Source of the DNA: Bacteroidales bacterium
GTDB taxonomy: Bacteria > Bacteroidota > Bacteroidia > Bacteroidales > UBA932
Length of the DNA: 64,000 nt
Direction of reading: 5' to 3'
Assembly: GCA_016288055.1 (NCBI GenBank)
Contig: JAEEXZ010000004.1
Location: 1 to 64,000, forward strand
A program made the translations under genes and the position numbers. Positions 9,182 to 18,146 of this stretch are shown here, piece by piece. Within the stretch, counting starts at the first letter, position 1. Every line of letters starts with the position of its first letter. The notes below the pieces were generated by a model. It saw only the letters and a program-made list of their open reading frames with translations. It was not told the origin of the DNA and searched no databases.

Positions 9182-10627
9182 TTACTTGCCGAAGCCGAAG
9201 TAGAAAGTCCGTCCGTTTTGATCCACACCCTCCACATAGATGGCGCGGGTTGCTTTCTTCGCCTTGGCAACGACATCTTCGGGTTTTGAAACGGGTTCGC
9301 CGTTCACGTACAGGATGATACTCCCCTGCTGGGCTCCGGCTTCCATCATTTTGCCGCTGGCCAGGGAGACAATCTCCACACCGCCTTTGAGGCCTCTGGT
9401 CTTCAGCGTTTCGGGGCTGACTGCCTTAAGCCGGGCGCCATAGAATGCAATGGTGCCATCTACATCCGTTTCGCCGTTTTGCAGGGCAGAGCTCTGGAAC
9501 GTAACCGTGGCCTGCTGCTGCTTGCCGTTGCGGATGAAGGTGATGACTGCTTTGTCTCCGGGGTGATAACTGCCCACCTTGGCCTGCACCGAAGAAGCGT
9601 CCGTAATCTTCTGACCGTCAATGGAGATGATGACGTCGTTCTTCTTGAGGCCGGCCTTTTCGGCGGCACTTCCCTTCAAAACCTCGTTAATATATACGCC
9701 GGACACGGCGGAAAGTTTCATTTCATCGGCAAACTTTTTATCGACGGAACCCATCGAAATGCCAAGGACAGCGCGCTTTACGCTGCCGAAGTCCATGAGG
9801 TCCTCGGCCACACGCTTGACGATGTTCACGGGGACGGCGAAGGAGTAGCCGGTATAGGAACCCGTCTGGGAAACGATGGCGGTGTTGATACCCACCAGTT
9901 CGCCCTTCTTGTTCACCAGGGCGCCACCGGAGTTGCCGGGGTTCACCGCCGCATCCGTCTGGATGAAGGACTCGATCTTGAACTCACCGGAATAGTCGGG
10001 CATGCTGCGGCCCTTGGCGCTGACGATGCCGGCGGTGATCGTGGAGCGCAGCTGCGCGCCCAGAGGTGAGCCGATGGCCAGCACCCACTCTCCCAGGCGC
10101 AGTTTGTCGGAGTCCCCCATCGGGATGGTGGGAAGGCCGGCGGCGTCCACCTTGATGATGGCGACATCCGTTACAGGGTCCGTACCCACGACGGTAGCTT
10201 CGTACTGCTGGTTGTTATTGAGCGTAACCTGGATGCTGGTAGCGCCGGAGACAACATGGTTGTTGGTCACGATATAGCCGTCCGGGCGGATGATGACACC
10301 GCTGCCGCTGCCTTTCTGCTCGCGGGACTGCGGCTTGGCGTATTCATCGCCGAAGAAGAAGCGGAAGAAGGGATCGTTCAGCTGATACTGCTGACGGACG
10401 GTCACCTCCACGTAAACGACAGCTTCCACGGCGCTCTCCGCCGCATAAGTGAAATCCGGGTAATCGCTTTCTGCCAAATTGACAGTCCGGTATTCTACCG
10501 TATTGCCTTCTGCATCTTTGACCTGCTGGGCCGGAACCAGCTCGGGAACGGTAGCTCTCACCACTGCGTAGGCGGCAATTCCACCTGCCAGTACCGAGAG
10601 CATAACGGTCATAAATCCTCTTTTCAT
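9182..10627 (-). CDS. Do/HtrA-family periplasmic serine protease
   Basis: Degrades misfolded envelope proteins. The 481-residue protein has an N-terminal membrane or signal segment (residues 7-23), a trypsin-like domain with triad His124 (NNHVV), Asp154 (TDVAIIKVD) and Ser233 (NPGNSGGAL), and two PDZ domains (about 285-375 and 395-480). The length is usual for DegP/DegQ/MucD relatives. It is the first gene before rpoD and argS, tying an envelope protease to the main sigma factor in one transcript. Confidence 0.9.
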   Translation of the reverse strand: MKRGFMTVMLSVLAGGIAAYAVVRATVPELVPAQQVKDAEGNTVEYRTVNLAESDYPDFTYAAESAVEAVVYVEVTVRQQYQLNDPFFRFFFGDEYAKPQSREQKGSGSGVIIRPDGYIVTNNHVVSGATSIQVTLNNNQQYEATVVGTDPVTDVAIIKVDAAGLPTIPMGDSDKLRLGEWVLAIGSPLGAQLRSTITAGIVSAKGRSMPDYSGEFKIESFIQTDAAVNPGNSGGALVNKKGELVGINTAIVSQTGSYTGYSFAVPVNIVKRVAEDLMDFGSVKRAVLGISMGSVDKKFADEMKLSAVSGVYINEVLKGSAAEKAGLKKNDVIISIDGQKITDASSVQAKVGSYHPGDKAVITFIRNGKQQQATVTFQSSALQNGETDVDGTIAFYGARLKAVSPETLKTRGLKGGVEIVSLASGKMMEAGAQQGSIILYVNGEPVSKPEDVVAKAKKATRAIYVEGVDQNGRTFYFGFGK

Positions 10628-10702
10628 ACTATATAGGTTTTAATTTTTTTCCGGGCGGGATAAGTTTCAAAACCTATGCCAACCATTCTACAGCCGGCAG
10701 GA

Positions 10703-10735
10703 CAAGGATAATTGCGAAATCTTTCGTAATTTTGT
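10703..10735 (+). promoter_or_regulatory. WYL-gene promoter with near-palindromic operator, shared with recG
   Basis: This 33-nt block differs at only two positions from the block in front of recG at 17332-17364. It contains ATTGCGAAATCTTTCGTAAT at 10711-10730, an inverted repeat of two 9-bp arms with one mismatch and a 2-nt spacer, whose right arm runs into the -7 box TAATTTTG at 10727-10734. The ATG at 10741 is 6 nt further on. A regulator bound there would cover the -7 element. Confidence 0.6.
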
Positions 10736-10740
10736 AAGCT

Positions 10741-11634
10741 ATGGTTCCGGAACTGGTGGAAAAATACATTTTCATGGTGCAGACCTTCGTGGAAGCGGGG
10801 GATGCAGGCCTTACCTGGCCCCAGTTCCAGAGCCGTTGGGAGTCCCGCTACGGGACTGTCTATCCGCGCAGGAGCTTTGTCAATCACCGGGCGGCGGTGG
10901 AAGAAGTGTTCGGGGTGGCCATCACCTGCGACCGCAGCACCAACCGCTACCGGATAGACCGGGGAGAAAGCGCGGTGGACAAGCGCGAAGCCGTGGACTA
11001 TCTTATCAATACTTTTACCGTCAACAGCCTGCTCACCCTGGGGAAGGAGCGCCTGAGCGGACGCGTGGCCGTAGAGGATGTCCCCTCCGGCCAGAAGTGG
11101 CTCACCGTGGCCATGCAGGCCATGCTGGACAACGCCGTCCTCCGGATTGAATACCGGAAATACCTCTCCCGGGAAACAGACGCCAGGACCATCCGGCCGT
11201 ATGCCGTGAAGGAGTTTGAAAAACGCTGGTATCTGGTGGCCTGGAGTGAGGAAGCCGGGCAGCTGCGCACCTATGCGCTGGACCGCATCAAGGCCCTGGA
11301 ACGCACGGGAGGCAGCTTCAAGATGCCCCGGGACTTCGACGTGGATGAACTCTTCCGGGACAGCTACGGCATTTATCTGCCGGAAGGGGAAACGCCGGTG
11401 CTGGTCAAGCTCCGGGCGACGGAGCGTGAATCGGCCTATCTGCAGGATCTGCCGCTGCACCCGAGCCAGGTGTCCATCGGCCCGAATCTCTTTGCGCTCC
11501 GCGTCATTCCCAACCCCAACTTCCTGATGGAGCTTTGCAAACGGGCCGACCGGCTGGAAGTGCTGGAACCTGCGGAGCTGCGCGAGGCTGTCCGGCAAGC
11601 ATTGAACAACGCAATTCAATTATATGAAAACTAA
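10741..11634 (+). CDS. WYL-domain transcriptional regulator
   Basis: A 297-residue protein with an N-terminal winged-helix region (residues 1-75, with FQSRWESRYG and SFVNHRAAVEEVFG) followed by a WYL ligand-binding domain (about 120-200; RTIRPYAVKEFEKRWYLVAW carries the W-Y-L core) and a WCX C-terminal extension. Characterised WYL regulators such as PafBC and DriD act in DNA-damage responses and some sense single-stranded DNA. Its promoter block recurs in front of recG, which suggests, but does not show, autoregulation and control of recG. It overlaps the S9 peptidase start by 11 bp. Confidence 0.85.
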   Translation: MVPELVEKYIFMVQTFVEAGDAGLTWPQFQSRWESRYGTVYPRRSFVNHRAAVEEVFGVAITCDRSTNRYRIDRGESAVDKREAVDYLINTFTVNSLLTLGKERLSGRVAVEDVPSGQKWLTVAMQAMLDNAVLRIEYRKYLSRETDARTIRPYAVKEFEKRWYLVAWSEEAGQLRTYALDRIKALERTGGSFKMPRDFDVDELFRDSYGIYLPEGETPVLVKLRATERESAYLQDLPLHPSQVSIGPNLFALRVIPNPNFLMELCKRADRLEVLEPAELREAVRQALNNAIQLYEN

Positions 11635-13822
11635 CATCTTTGCGACGGCGGCGGCTGCGCTCGCCCTCGTCGCCTGCTCGAGCAACGAAATGAAACCGCA
11701 GAAAGGCTACATCGGCCCCTCCGATCTCCAGATTACGGACGGGCACATGACTCCGGAGGTTCTCCTCTCCCTGGGACGCCTGTCCGACCCTCAGCTCTCC
11801 CCCGACGGCAAGACCATCCTCTACGGAGTGAGCTACACGGACATCGCCGCCAACCGCAGCGTCCGCAACCTTTTCACCATCCCCGTGACGGGCGGAGACC
11901 CTACCCAGCTCACCATGGACGGGAAGAGCATCGCATCGGCCCGGTGGAGCAAGGACGGGAAGAGCATCTTCTTCCTGCAGGGCGGCCAGCTTTACAAGGC
12001 GGCCTACAATGACGGAAAACTGGGCAAGCGCACGCAGCTCACGGACGTGGAGAAAGGCATCGACGACTACCTCCTCTCCCCCGACGAATCCCAGCTGCTG
12101 TACGTCTCCACGGTACACAGCGCCGTGGAAGTGCCCTCCGACACGGACCCTGCCCTGGACAAGGCCGAGGCCTACGCCACCGAGGACCTGATGTACCGCC
12201 ACTGGGACCATTGGCGCACGGACATCAACCACACCTTCCTGGCTACGCTGGGCAACGGCGTGGTGAAAGAAGGCCTGGACATCCTGGACGGCGAGCTCTT
12301 TGAACTGCCCAACGGCCCCTTCGGGGATATCGCGGACCTCTCCTGGAGCCCCGACGGCCGATACATCGCCTACAGCTGCAAGAAGCTCACCGGCAAGCAG
12401 TACGCCTTCTCCACCAATACCTGCATCTACATCTACTGCCCCCTCACCGGCGAGACTTCTCAGGTTACGTTTGCAGGCGGATATGACACGCATCCCGTAT
12501 GGAGCCCGGACGGCAGCCGTCTGCTGTGGCTTTCCATGGAGCGCGACGGCTATGAGGCCGACAAAGTGCGCCTGATGATGGGCGAGGTCGCATACGAAGA
12601 GGAAGGGGAAGGCCAGAGCGCCAATCCCCTCGTGACCGATATCTGCGACCTCTCCGCTTCCTTCAAGTACAACGTGGATGGTCCCGTATGGGCGGCCGAC
12701 GGCCAGTCCATCTTCTTTGCCGCCCTGGCCGAGGGTATCCAGGGGATCTTCAATGTCATTCCCGGCCAGGAGCCTGTGCGCCTCACGTCCGACACCCTCT
12801 GGTTCGACTTCGGCTCCCCGTTCGGCGTCCTGCAGGACGGAACGCTCCTTACCACCTACGCTTCCATGGACTTCCCCACGGAGCTGGTGGCCGTGACCGA
12901 CAATTCCGTAAAGCAGCTCACCTACGAGAACGAGCACCTGCTGAACCAGCTGGACAAACACGAGACCGAGGCCCGATGGCTCACGACTGTGGACGGCCAG
13001 AAGATGCTCACCTGGGTGCTGTATCCCCCGAAATTCGACGCTTCCAAGACATACCCCGCCATTGAGATCTGCCTGGGCGGCCCCCAGGGCACGCTTTCGC
13101 AGGGTTGGAGTTACCGCTGGAACTACATGCTCATGGCCCATCAGGGTTATGTGGTGGTCCTTCCCAACCGCCGCGGAACCACGGCATTCGGCCAGCCCTG
13201 GTGCGAGCAGATTTCCGGAGACTACATCGGCCTGAACATGCAGGACTATCTCACCGCGGCGCGGAATATCAAGGCCGAGCCGTATGTTTCCGGCGTGGCT
13301 GCCTGCGGCGCCTCCTATGGCGGCTACAGCGTTTATTACCTGGCCGGTATCCACAAGGATGTGTACGACTGCTTCATCGCCCATGCCGGCATCTTCAACG
13401 AGGAGCACATGTACATGACCACCGAGGAAATGTGGTTCCCCAACTGGGACAATGGCGGAATCCCCATGGAATACGCCTATGAGGAAGGCCAGACAGGTCC
13501 CGCCGCGGACGGCATCACATTCGGCGGCCTCAAGCAGCCCGGCTCTCCCTGGAGCAAGAAGGCCGAGGCCATCCGCCACTACGCCAACTCTCCCCATAAA
13601 CTGGTCCGTAACTGGCATACGCCCATCCTCTGCATCCATGGCGGTTCCGACTTCCGTGTCCCTTACGACGAGGGCATGGCCGCCTTCAATGCCGCCCAGA
13701 TGATGGGTGTTCCCTCCAAACTGATTGTATTCCCCGGAGAGAACCACTGGATCCTGAAGCCCCAGAACGCCCTCTACTGGCACCGCTCCTACTTCGACTG
13801 GCTCGACCGCTGGATGAAGTAA
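11624..13822 (+). CDS. S9-family (prolyl oligopeptidase/DPP-type) lipoprotein peptidase
   Basis: A 732-residue exported serine peptidase. Residues 1-18 form a lipoprotein signal with lipobox LVAC. An N-terminal beta-propeller (repeated SPDG motifs at about 50-400) precedes an alpha/beta-hydrolase domain with Ser564 in GASYGGY, Asp676 in HGGSDFRVP and His708 in ENHWI. The expected activity is removal of dipeptides or cleavage after Pro or Ala in the periplasm. It is translationally coupled to the WYL regulator by an 11-bp overlap and followed by an intrinsic terminator. Confidence 0.9.
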   Translation: MKTNIFATAAAALALVACSSNEMKPQKGYIGPSDLQITDGHMTPEVLLSLGRLSDPQLSPDGKTILYGVSYTDIAANRSVRNLFTIPVTGGDPTQLTMDGKSIASARWSKDGKSIFFLQGGQLYKAAYNDGKLGKRTQLTDVEKGIDDYLLSPDESQLLYVSTVHSAVEVPSDTDPALDKAEAYATEDLMYRHWDHWRTDINHTFLATLGNGVVKEGLDILDGELFELPNGPFGDIADLSWSPDGRYIAYSCKKLTGKQYAFSTNTCIYIYCPLTGETSQVTFAGGYDTHPVWSPDGSRLLWLSMERDGYEADKVRLMMGEVAYEEEGEGQSANPLVTDICDLSASFKYNVDGPVWAADGQSIFFAALAEGIQGIFNVIPGQEPVRLTSDTLWFDFGSPFGVLQDGTLLTTYASMDFPTELVAVTDNSVKQLTYENEHLLNQLDKHETEARWLTTVDGQKMLTWVLYPPKFDASKTYPAIEICLGGPQGTLSQGWSYRWNYMLMAHQGYVVVLPNRRGTTAFGQPWCEQISGDYIGLNMQDYLTAARNIKAEPYVSGVAACGASYGGYSVYYLAGIHKDVYDCFIAHAGIFNEEHMYMTTEEMWFPNWDNGGIPMEYAYEEGQTGPAADGITFGGLKQPGSPWSKKAEAIRHYANSPHKLVRNWHTPILCIHGGSDFRVPYDEGMAAFNAAQMMGVPSKLIVFPGENHWILKPQNALYWHRSYFDWLDRWMK

Positions 13823-13847
13823 ATGTTTTGATACTTGTTTTTGTTTT

Positions 13848-13872
13848 GCCCGGCCCATGGTCGGGCTTTTTT
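13848..13872 (+). terminator. Intrinsic terminator after the S9 peptidase
   Basis: A short GC stem, gcccg (13848-13852) with cgggc (13862-13866), is followed at once by six T. It lies 25 bp after the stop codon at 13822. Confidence 0.65.
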
Positions 13873-13930
13873 GTCAATTTCTCCGGCCATCGCAACGCCA
13901 GCGCGCAGCATCATGCCGTCTCCAGCACCC

Positions 13931-14019
13931 CGCCAGGACCAAAATCGCCATTTTTGGTCCTGGCGAATTCGATTTGTGTCTGGCGAAGACCAAAATCGCC
14001 GTTTTTGGTCCTGACCAGA
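13931..14019. repeat. REPIN-like double hairpin, copy A
   Basis: Two hairpins joined by a short linker. Hairpin 1 pairs cgccaggaccaaaa (13931-13944) perfectly with 13952-13965 around loop tcgccat. Hairpin 2 pairs tctgg with ccaga and gaccaaaa with ttttggtc (13979-14019), with a 4x4 mismatched bulge between the two stems, the form typical of REP hairpins. The linker includes gaattcgatttgtgt. The element ends exactly where the stop codon of the adjacent transposase-like gene begins. Confidence 0.8.
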
Positions 14020-14940
14020 TTACCTTTTTCGAAAGCCGTAGTCCTTGGAGTTGATGGCTTGCCGGATAATGTATTCGGAGATGTAGAGTATCCTGGCCAG
14101 CAGATGGGTTGGAATGTGATACTTGTCATCGGCCTGCACGGCAAGACGACATTTCTCTTCCGGGGTCAGGTGATAGAGGCGTTTTTGAGGGAACAGCACG
14201 TCACACAGGCGTGACAGGACATCCTTCACCTCCGGTTCGGACCATTCCATCGTTTCGCCGGTGGATTCGGAAATGCGGACGAAAGATTCGTAGTCTTTCA
14301 CCATGGCGGTCATGAAGTCTTTGACCGTGGGAAACAAGTCAAGGATTCGCCTCACATCAACATAGTTGGACGGAAGTATTCCCAGGACGGGATGGACTAC
14401 CCATTCTTCCGGCAGGGGAATGCGCGAACCGATTCTTCGCTCCAACCATCTGACCTTCATGTCTTTAACTCTTGTACCGGTAATCACCTCCGCAAGTTGA
14501 TTGTAAACCAGATAGCCGGTTCCCCACATGTGGCCACAGGGCGTGCATACCCCCTTCTCATACTTGTTGCGCATGAGGTAAATAATGTGACGGCGAAGGG
14601 AATGGTCGTCTTCGATGGGAATTAGTTTGAATCCATAATCTGGCGGCAAGGGCGGATATCCGTCCGCTTTCAGCTTTTTATTGATTCTCTTGACCAGATA
14701 ATAATAACAATCAAGACACTGCTGACCGGTTCCGGTCAACAGCATGTGAACATGGTTCGGCATGAGTTCGAACGAACAAACCTTCACGCCGAATTTAAGT
14801 GTCATTAGAGCAATAGTCGCCATACCAAAGGCATATTGCTCTGCAGTGTGGAATAGTTTTCCTTCCGACCACCCGTTTGTACACAGGTGGTAGTCCCCTA
14901 AGGGCATGGAGCGGTGCTCCTCAATTTGTTTAATATTCAT
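14020..14940 (-). CDS. RAYT-like Y1 (IS200/REP-associated) transposase
   Basis: A 306-residue protein. The N-terminal 150 residues resemble Y1 HUH transposases: GDYHLCTNGW near the start, the HUH motif as MPNHVHMLL (His63 and His65) and IIYLMRNKYEKGVC matching the late YIxxNP region. A C-terminal extension of about 140 residues ends in an HTH-like stretch (LLARILYISEYIIRQAI). RAYT proteins mobilise or maintain REP/REPIN hairpins. REPIN-like copies abut its 3' end and lie about 100 bp before its 5' end. It looks AT-richer than its neighbours, suggesting separate ancestry. I did not assign the catalytic Tyr. Start at MNIKQ; MCP three codons upstream is possible. Confidence 0.75.
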   Translation of the reverse strand: MNIKQIEEHRSMPLGDYHLCTNGWSEGKLFHTAEQYAFGMATIALMTLKFGVKVCSFELMPNHVHMLLTGTGQQCLDCYYYLVKRINKKLKADGYPPLPPDYGFKLIPIEDDHSLRRHIIYLMRNKYEKGVCTPCGHMWGTGYLVYNQLAEVITGTRVKDMKVRWLERRIGSRIPLPEEWVVHPVLGILPSNYVDVRRILDLFPTVKDFMTAMVKDYESFVRISESTGETMEWSEPEVKDVLSRLCDVLFPQKRLYHLTPEEKCRLAVQADDKYHIPTHLLARILYISEYIIRQAINSKDYGFRKR

Positions 14941-15043
14941 TGGGCACAAAAAAGTGCTCTTCTTCTTCTGCGCCTACTCACAACAAATATGTGAATATAA
15001 ATCCGTCTATCAAAGACTTTTGATAAAAAGTTGGTCCTCCATA

Positions 15044-15137
15044 TTCTGGTCAGGACCAAAATCGCCATTTTTGGTCTTGGCGAATTCGATTTGTGTCTGG
15101 CGAAGACCAAAATCGCCATTTTTGGTCCTGACCAGAA
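15044..15137. repeat. REPIN-like double hairpin, copy B
   Basis: A 94-bp element in the same orientation as copy A. Its two ends are perfect 18-bp inverted repeats (15044-15061 and 15120-15137, beginning ttctggtcagg). Inside are two gaccaaaa/ttttggtc hairpins with loop tcgccat and the linker gaattcgatttgtgt. It lies between recG and the transposase-like gene, about 100 bp upstream of the latter's start. It is the most symmetrical of the three copies. Confidence 0.8.
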
Positions 15138-15195
15138 AGAGGCGAGCCGATGGGAGCGATGGCGCGGGCCGAGGGCGGGGCCGATGGGGGGGGCG

Positions 15196-17325
15196 TCAGG
15201 AAATCCGGGAGTAATCCTTCGTTTGATATTTGTCCCGCTGGAGTTCATGCGCGAGCGGGGCGTTGACAGGTTCCGACAAAGCAGGGTCCCGGTCCAGGAT
15301 GTGCTGTGCATAGCCGCGGGCGTCATTGAGGATGAGACCGTCCTTGGCCAGGGAGGCAATGTTCAGGGAAATGGGCAGACCGCTCTGCATGGTGCCTTCG
15401 AGGTCTCCGGGACCACGGAGCTTCATGTCTTCCTCGGCCAGTTCGAATCCGTTCTCCGTAGAGACCAGGAGATCCAGGCGCTTCTGACTTTCCTTGGAAA
15501 CCTTGGTCCCCTTCATGAGGATGCAATAGGAGCGTTCCGCGCCTCGTCCCACACGTCCGCGCAACTGATGCAACTGGCTGAGACCGAAGCGCTCGGCACT
15601 CTCGATCACCATCACGGAGGCATTGGGCACGTCCACGCCCACTTCGATCACCGTAGTGGAGACCAGGATGTTGGCGCGCCCGGCCACGAAAGCATCCATG
15701 TTGAACGCCTTCTCCTGGGCACTCTGCTGCCCGTGCACGATGGCAACCTTGTATTGCGGTAGCGGGAAAGCCTTGACGATTTCCTCGTACCCCAGTTCCA
15801 GGTTCTTGTAATCCAGTTTTTCGCTCTCGAAGATGAGCGGATACACGATAAACGCCTGCCGGCCCTTGGCAATCTCGTCGCGGATGAAGTTGTGCATCGC
15901 GTGACGCTTGCCTTCTCCTACGCAGAGGGTGGTGACGGGTTTTCGGCCCGGAGGCATCTCGTCGATCACGGAGACGTCGAGGTCTCCGTACAGGGTCATG
16001 GCAAGGGTTCGCGGGATGGGCGTCGCCGTCATCACCAGTACGTGCGGGGGAATCTGCCGATACCCCTTGTTCCACAGCCGGGCCCGCTGGTCCACGCCGA
16101 AGCGGTGCTGCTCGTCGATGATGGCCAGCCCCAACGCCCAGAAATTCACCGTATCCTCGATGAGCGCATGCGTGCCGATAAGTATGCCGATGCTTCCGTC
16201 TTCCAGCCCGGCGTGAATCTCCCTCCGCTGCGCCGCGGTGGTGGTGCCGGTGAGAAGGGCTGCTTTCACGCCCGTAGGCCTGAGGTATTTGGATATATTC
16301 GCAAAATGCTGCTGGGCCAGGACTTCGGTGGGAGCCATGATGCAGGCCTGATAGCCGTTGCCCACGGCGAGGAGGGCGCTCAGGACGGCGACCATGGTTT
16401 TGCCGGAGCCCACGTCTCCCTGCAACAGACGGTTCATCTGGTGCCCGCTGCGCATATCTTCCCGGATCTCCCGGATCACGCGTTTCTGGGCACCGGTGAG
16501 GTCATAGGGCAGGGACTTGTAACAGGCGTTGAAGGCATCCCCGACCACATCCATCTTCAGGCCCACGGCGTTGCGGCTGCGGACGTATTTCTGCTTGAGA
16601 AGGGAAAGTTGCAGCAGGAACAGTTCCTCGAACTTGAGCCGATAGGATGCCTTGGCCAGGGCGTTCTGGTCCACCGGGAAATGGATTTGTCTCAACGCGA
16701 ATGTGAGAGGAACCAGGCCCTTTTCCTTTAATATATAATCCGGAAGGGTCTCCTGCACGACGGGAAGGACCTCCTGCAGGGCGGTGCCCATCATGCGCAA
16801 CATTACTTTACCCGTGATGCCGGAGTTTTTCAATTTCTCTGTCGAGGGATAAACGCCCGTGAGCACGCCGCTGTTGCTGTTGTCCGGGGCGTCCACCTCC
16901 GGGTGCACCATGTTGAGACGATTGTTGAAGACGGAAGGTTTCCCGAAGAAAATGAACGTGGAACCGGGCCTGAGCCTCTCATACATCCACTTCACGCCCT
17001 TGAAGAAAACCGCTTCCATCTCCCCGGAATCATCGGCCACCATGACGCTCATGCGGCTCACGACATTGAATTTGAGTTTCTCGGGGGGAAGTTCGGCACC
17101 GTTCTTGGCGAAGAGGCGGACCTTGGTAACCATGGCTTTCACCTGCACCTGGGCCAGGTCCGGATGGATGTCCGCGATGCGGACGACCGTGCTTCGGTCG
17201 ATATAGCGGAACGGATACAGATGCACCAGGTCTCCCACCGTAACGATGCCCAACTCTTTTTGAAGGAGTTCGGCCCGTTTGGGACCCACCCCGGGCAAAT
17301 ACTGTATGCTCGTTTCCAATGTCAT
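15196..17325 (-). CDS. recG: ATP-dependent DNA helicase RecG
   Basis: Remodels stalled replication forks and branched DNA. The 709-residue protein has an N-terminal OB-fold wedge domain (about 60-150), a superfamily 2 helicase core with Walker A GDVGSGKT, DExH box as IIDEQHRFG, motif III TATPIPRTLAM, and motifs V-VI ending QLRGRVGRGAERSYC. Length and motif order are standard. The start ATG at 17325 is 7 nt from a -7 box, and its promoter block matches that of the WYL regulator gene. Confidence 0.95.
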   Translation of the reverse strand: MTLETSIQYLPGVGPKRAELLQKELGIVTVGDLVHLYPFRYIDRSTVVRIADIHPDLAQVQVKAMVTKVRLFAKNGAELPPEKLKFNVVSRMSVMVADDSGEMEAVFFKGVKWMYERLRPGSTFIFFGKPSVFNNRLNMVHPEVDAPDNSNSGVLTGVYPSTEKLKNSGITGKVMLRMMGTALQEVLPVVQETLPDYILKEKGLVPLTFALRQIHFPVDQNALAKASYRLKFEELFLLQLSLLKQKYVRSRNAVGLKMDVVGDAFNACYKSLPYDLTGAQKRVIREIREDMRSGHQMNRLLQGDVGSGKTMVAVLSALLAVGNGYQACIMAPTEVLAQQHFANISKYLRPTGVKAALLTGTTTAAQRREIHAGLEDGSIGILIGTHALIEDTVNFWALGLAIIDEQHRFGVDQRARLWNKGYRQIPPHVLVMTATPIPRTLAMTLYGDLDVSVIDEMPPGRKPVTTLCVGEGKRHAMHNFIRDEIAKGRQAFIVYPLIFESEKLDYKNLELGYEEIVKAFPLPQYKVAIVHGQQSAQEKAFNMDAFVAGRANILVSTTVIEVGVDVPNASVMVIESAERFGLSQLHQLRGRVGRGAERSYCILMKGTKVSKESQKRLDLLVSTENGFELAEEDMKLRGPGDLEGTMQSGLPISLNIASLAKDGLILNDARGYAQHILDRDPALSEPVNAPLAHELQRDKYQTKDYSRIS

Positions 17326-17331
17326 ATCTCC

Positions 17332-17364
17332 ACAAAATTACGAAAGTTTTCGCAATAATCCTTG
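17332..17364 (-). promoter_or_regulatory. recG promoter with near-palindromic operator, shared with WYL gene
   Basis: Read on the minus strand, 31 of 33 bases match 10703-10735. It contains ATTGCGAAAACTTTCGTAAT overlapping the -7 box TAATTTTG (17333-17340). The start codon follows 7 nt later, suggesting a leaderless or near-leaderless mRNA. Confidence 0.6.
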
Positions 17365-17404
17365 CCCCGCGCCCCGGTCTATGCCCCCACCATCGCCCAC
17401 CCAT

Positions 17405-17495
17405 TCTGGCCAGGACCAAAAATGGCGATTTCGGTCTTCGCCAGACACAAATCGAACTCGCCAAGACCAAAAATGGCGATTTTGGTCTTCGCCAG
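17405..17495. repeat. REPIN-like double hairpin, copy C (inverted)
   Basis: The same element as copies A and B in the opposite orientation, with two gaccaaaa-type hairpins and the linker acacaaatcgaactcg. One stem has a T-to-C change (ttcggtc at about 17431), so it has drifted slightly. It lies between the recG promoter and the 3' end of the barrel gene. Confidence 0.75.
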
Positions 17496-17510
17496 TTTAA
17501 TGATCACAAA

Positions 17511-18146
17511 CTAGAAGTGGAAAGAGAGGCCGGCGCCGAAGGAGAAGAACCAAGATAGCGGTTGGTCGAAAGTACTTCTGGGGTATTTGTAAAGATCCAG
17601 CACGCTATAGTGGACAGCCGGCATCAGTTTCAGTTCAAAACGCCAAATACTGAAGTTCATACTAACCCCGGCATCGAGCGTAAGAGAAAACGCCGATTTT
17701 GAAGAGGCGACCTCGGTAACATACCCGGGAGTGACGCCGGCCGAAAACTCCATCTGGTCATACAGGCCTAATAGAAATCCCCAGAAAGGACTCCCACCGT
17801 TGACGAACGACGCGGCGGAACTGTTTATCCCAGAATATAACTTATCCTCATCCGAATGAGACCGGGTCCTGTAAGTCAAAGCCAGAGGAAGGCCGATGGT
17901 GTTGTAGCGATCAGCCAGGGAAGAAGAATACTCCAGACCAGCCCGGAAGCCCAGCCCGCTGAAATAGCTATGGCCATAATACACCCCATAGTAGCTGTTG
18001 GCGCCAATGTTATCGTAGAGAGGAACATTGATACCGCCAGACACATAAACCTCCTGCGGATACTTCATCTGAGCCTGCGACGATTGAGCATGGAAAAGGC
18101 CGGCTGCGACGGCCATCAAAGCGACACAATAGAATAATCTTTTCAT
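17511..18146 (-). CDS. Secreted outer-membrane barrel-like protein
   Basis: A 211-residue protein with a signal peptide (residues 1-25, cleavage near SSQAQ) and a mature region rich in Tyr, Ser and Gly with alternating hydrophobic strands, ending FGAGLSFHF with a terminal Phe as in outer-membrane barrels. No named family is recognised. It appears monocistronic; its 3' end faces REPIN-like copy C and its 5' end diverges from the lactonase-fold gene. Confidence 0.6.
   Translation of the reverse strand: MKRLFYCVALMAVAAGLFHAQSSQAQMKYPQEVYVSGGINVPLYDNIGANSYYGVYYGHSYFSGLGFRAGLEYSSSLADRYNTIGLPLALTYRTRSHSDEDKLYSGINSSAASFVNGGSPFWGFLLGLYDQMEFSAGVTPGYVTEVASSKSAFSLTLDAGVSMNFSIWRFELKLMPAVHYSVLDLYKYPRSTFDQPLSWFFSFGAGLSFHF

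Noticed and set aside
11504-13858. Leftward open frame of 784 codons
   Set aside because: Antisense shadow of the S9 peptidase, which has the complete Ser-Asp-His triad.
14020-15137. Classical insertion sequence around the transposase-like gene
   Set aside because: The flanking repeats are in direct orientation, a third copy lies outside, and no target duplication is seen; a REPIN/RAYT arrangement fits better.
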